A stretch of 6,266 bases of DNA from an uncultured Pseudomonadota bacterium (GTDB lineage: Bacteria; Lernaellota; Lernaellaia; Lernaellales; Lernaellaceae), in the NCBI GenBank assembly GCA_937967875.1, contig CALBTQ010000723.1, positions 1-6,266 of the forward strand, in the 5' to 3' direction. Position numbers and translations under genes: made by a program. The notes under the pieces are model-generated. The model saw only the letters and a list, made by a program, of their open reading frames with translations. It searched no databases and had not been told where the DNA came from. Below are positions 6,222-6,266 of this stretch, piece after piece. Each line of letters opens with the position of its first letter. Positions within the stretch are counted from its first letter, which is position 1.

Positions 6222-6266
6222 AGATCGGAAGAGCGTCGTGTAGGGGAAGAGGGTAGCTGTCGGTGG
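6222..6266. other. Illumina TruSeq universal (P5-side) adapter, not genomic
   Basis: The first 24 bases match the reverse complement of the TruSeq universal adapter exactly, beginning AGATCGGAAGAGCGTCGTG. By my alignment to the sequence from memory, 41 of 45 bases agree with no gaps. The four mismatches are all in the last 21 bases, as expected from low-quality read ends. Genomic sequence therefore ends at about 6221. Confidence 0.97.

Overview
The window looks like a metagenome-type assembly contig from a Gram-negative, moderately GC-rich bacterium. Both ends are Illumina adapter sequence (1-46 and 6222-6266), so only about 47-6221 is genomic. All five non-adapter-limited and partial genes lie on the minus strand. 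The gene content fits a deltaproteobacterial-type lineage in the broad sense (Myxococcota, Desulfobacterota, Bdellovibrionota or a related candidate phylum). The two clues are an EF-G2-type factor carrying DTPGD and an alpha-solenoid protein with a C-terminal block I associate with those groups. No rRNA or marker gene is present, so this placement is inference.

Layout in the direction of transcription (right to left): a cofactor operon comes first. It holds nadC (5' end lost in the adapter), birA (overlapping nadC by ATGA) and coaX (5 nt after birA). These make NAD precursor, attach biotin to acetyl-CoA carboxylase, and start CoA synthesis. A 136-bp AT-rich gap follows, with a plausible promoter and a leader that can fold. 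Then comes a single-gene unit for a second-type elongation factor G, ended by a clear intrinsic terminator at 1681-1720.

The last unit is two uncharacterised genes joined as TAA-ATG with no gap. One is a 402-residue helical-repeat protein with an acidic linker and an internal duplication. The other is a small protein with a single C-terminal membrane segment, whose 3' end is cut off by the adapter; its apparent stop codon is created by adapter bases. The promoter of this unit seems to sit within the terminator of the EF-G gene.

I see no mobile element, CRISPR array, tRNA, rRNA or defence system. Most of the window is ordinary housekeeping sequence. The parts worth a second look are the adapter-made gene ends, the altered GTPase motifs of the EF-G paralogue, and the uncharacterised gene pair.
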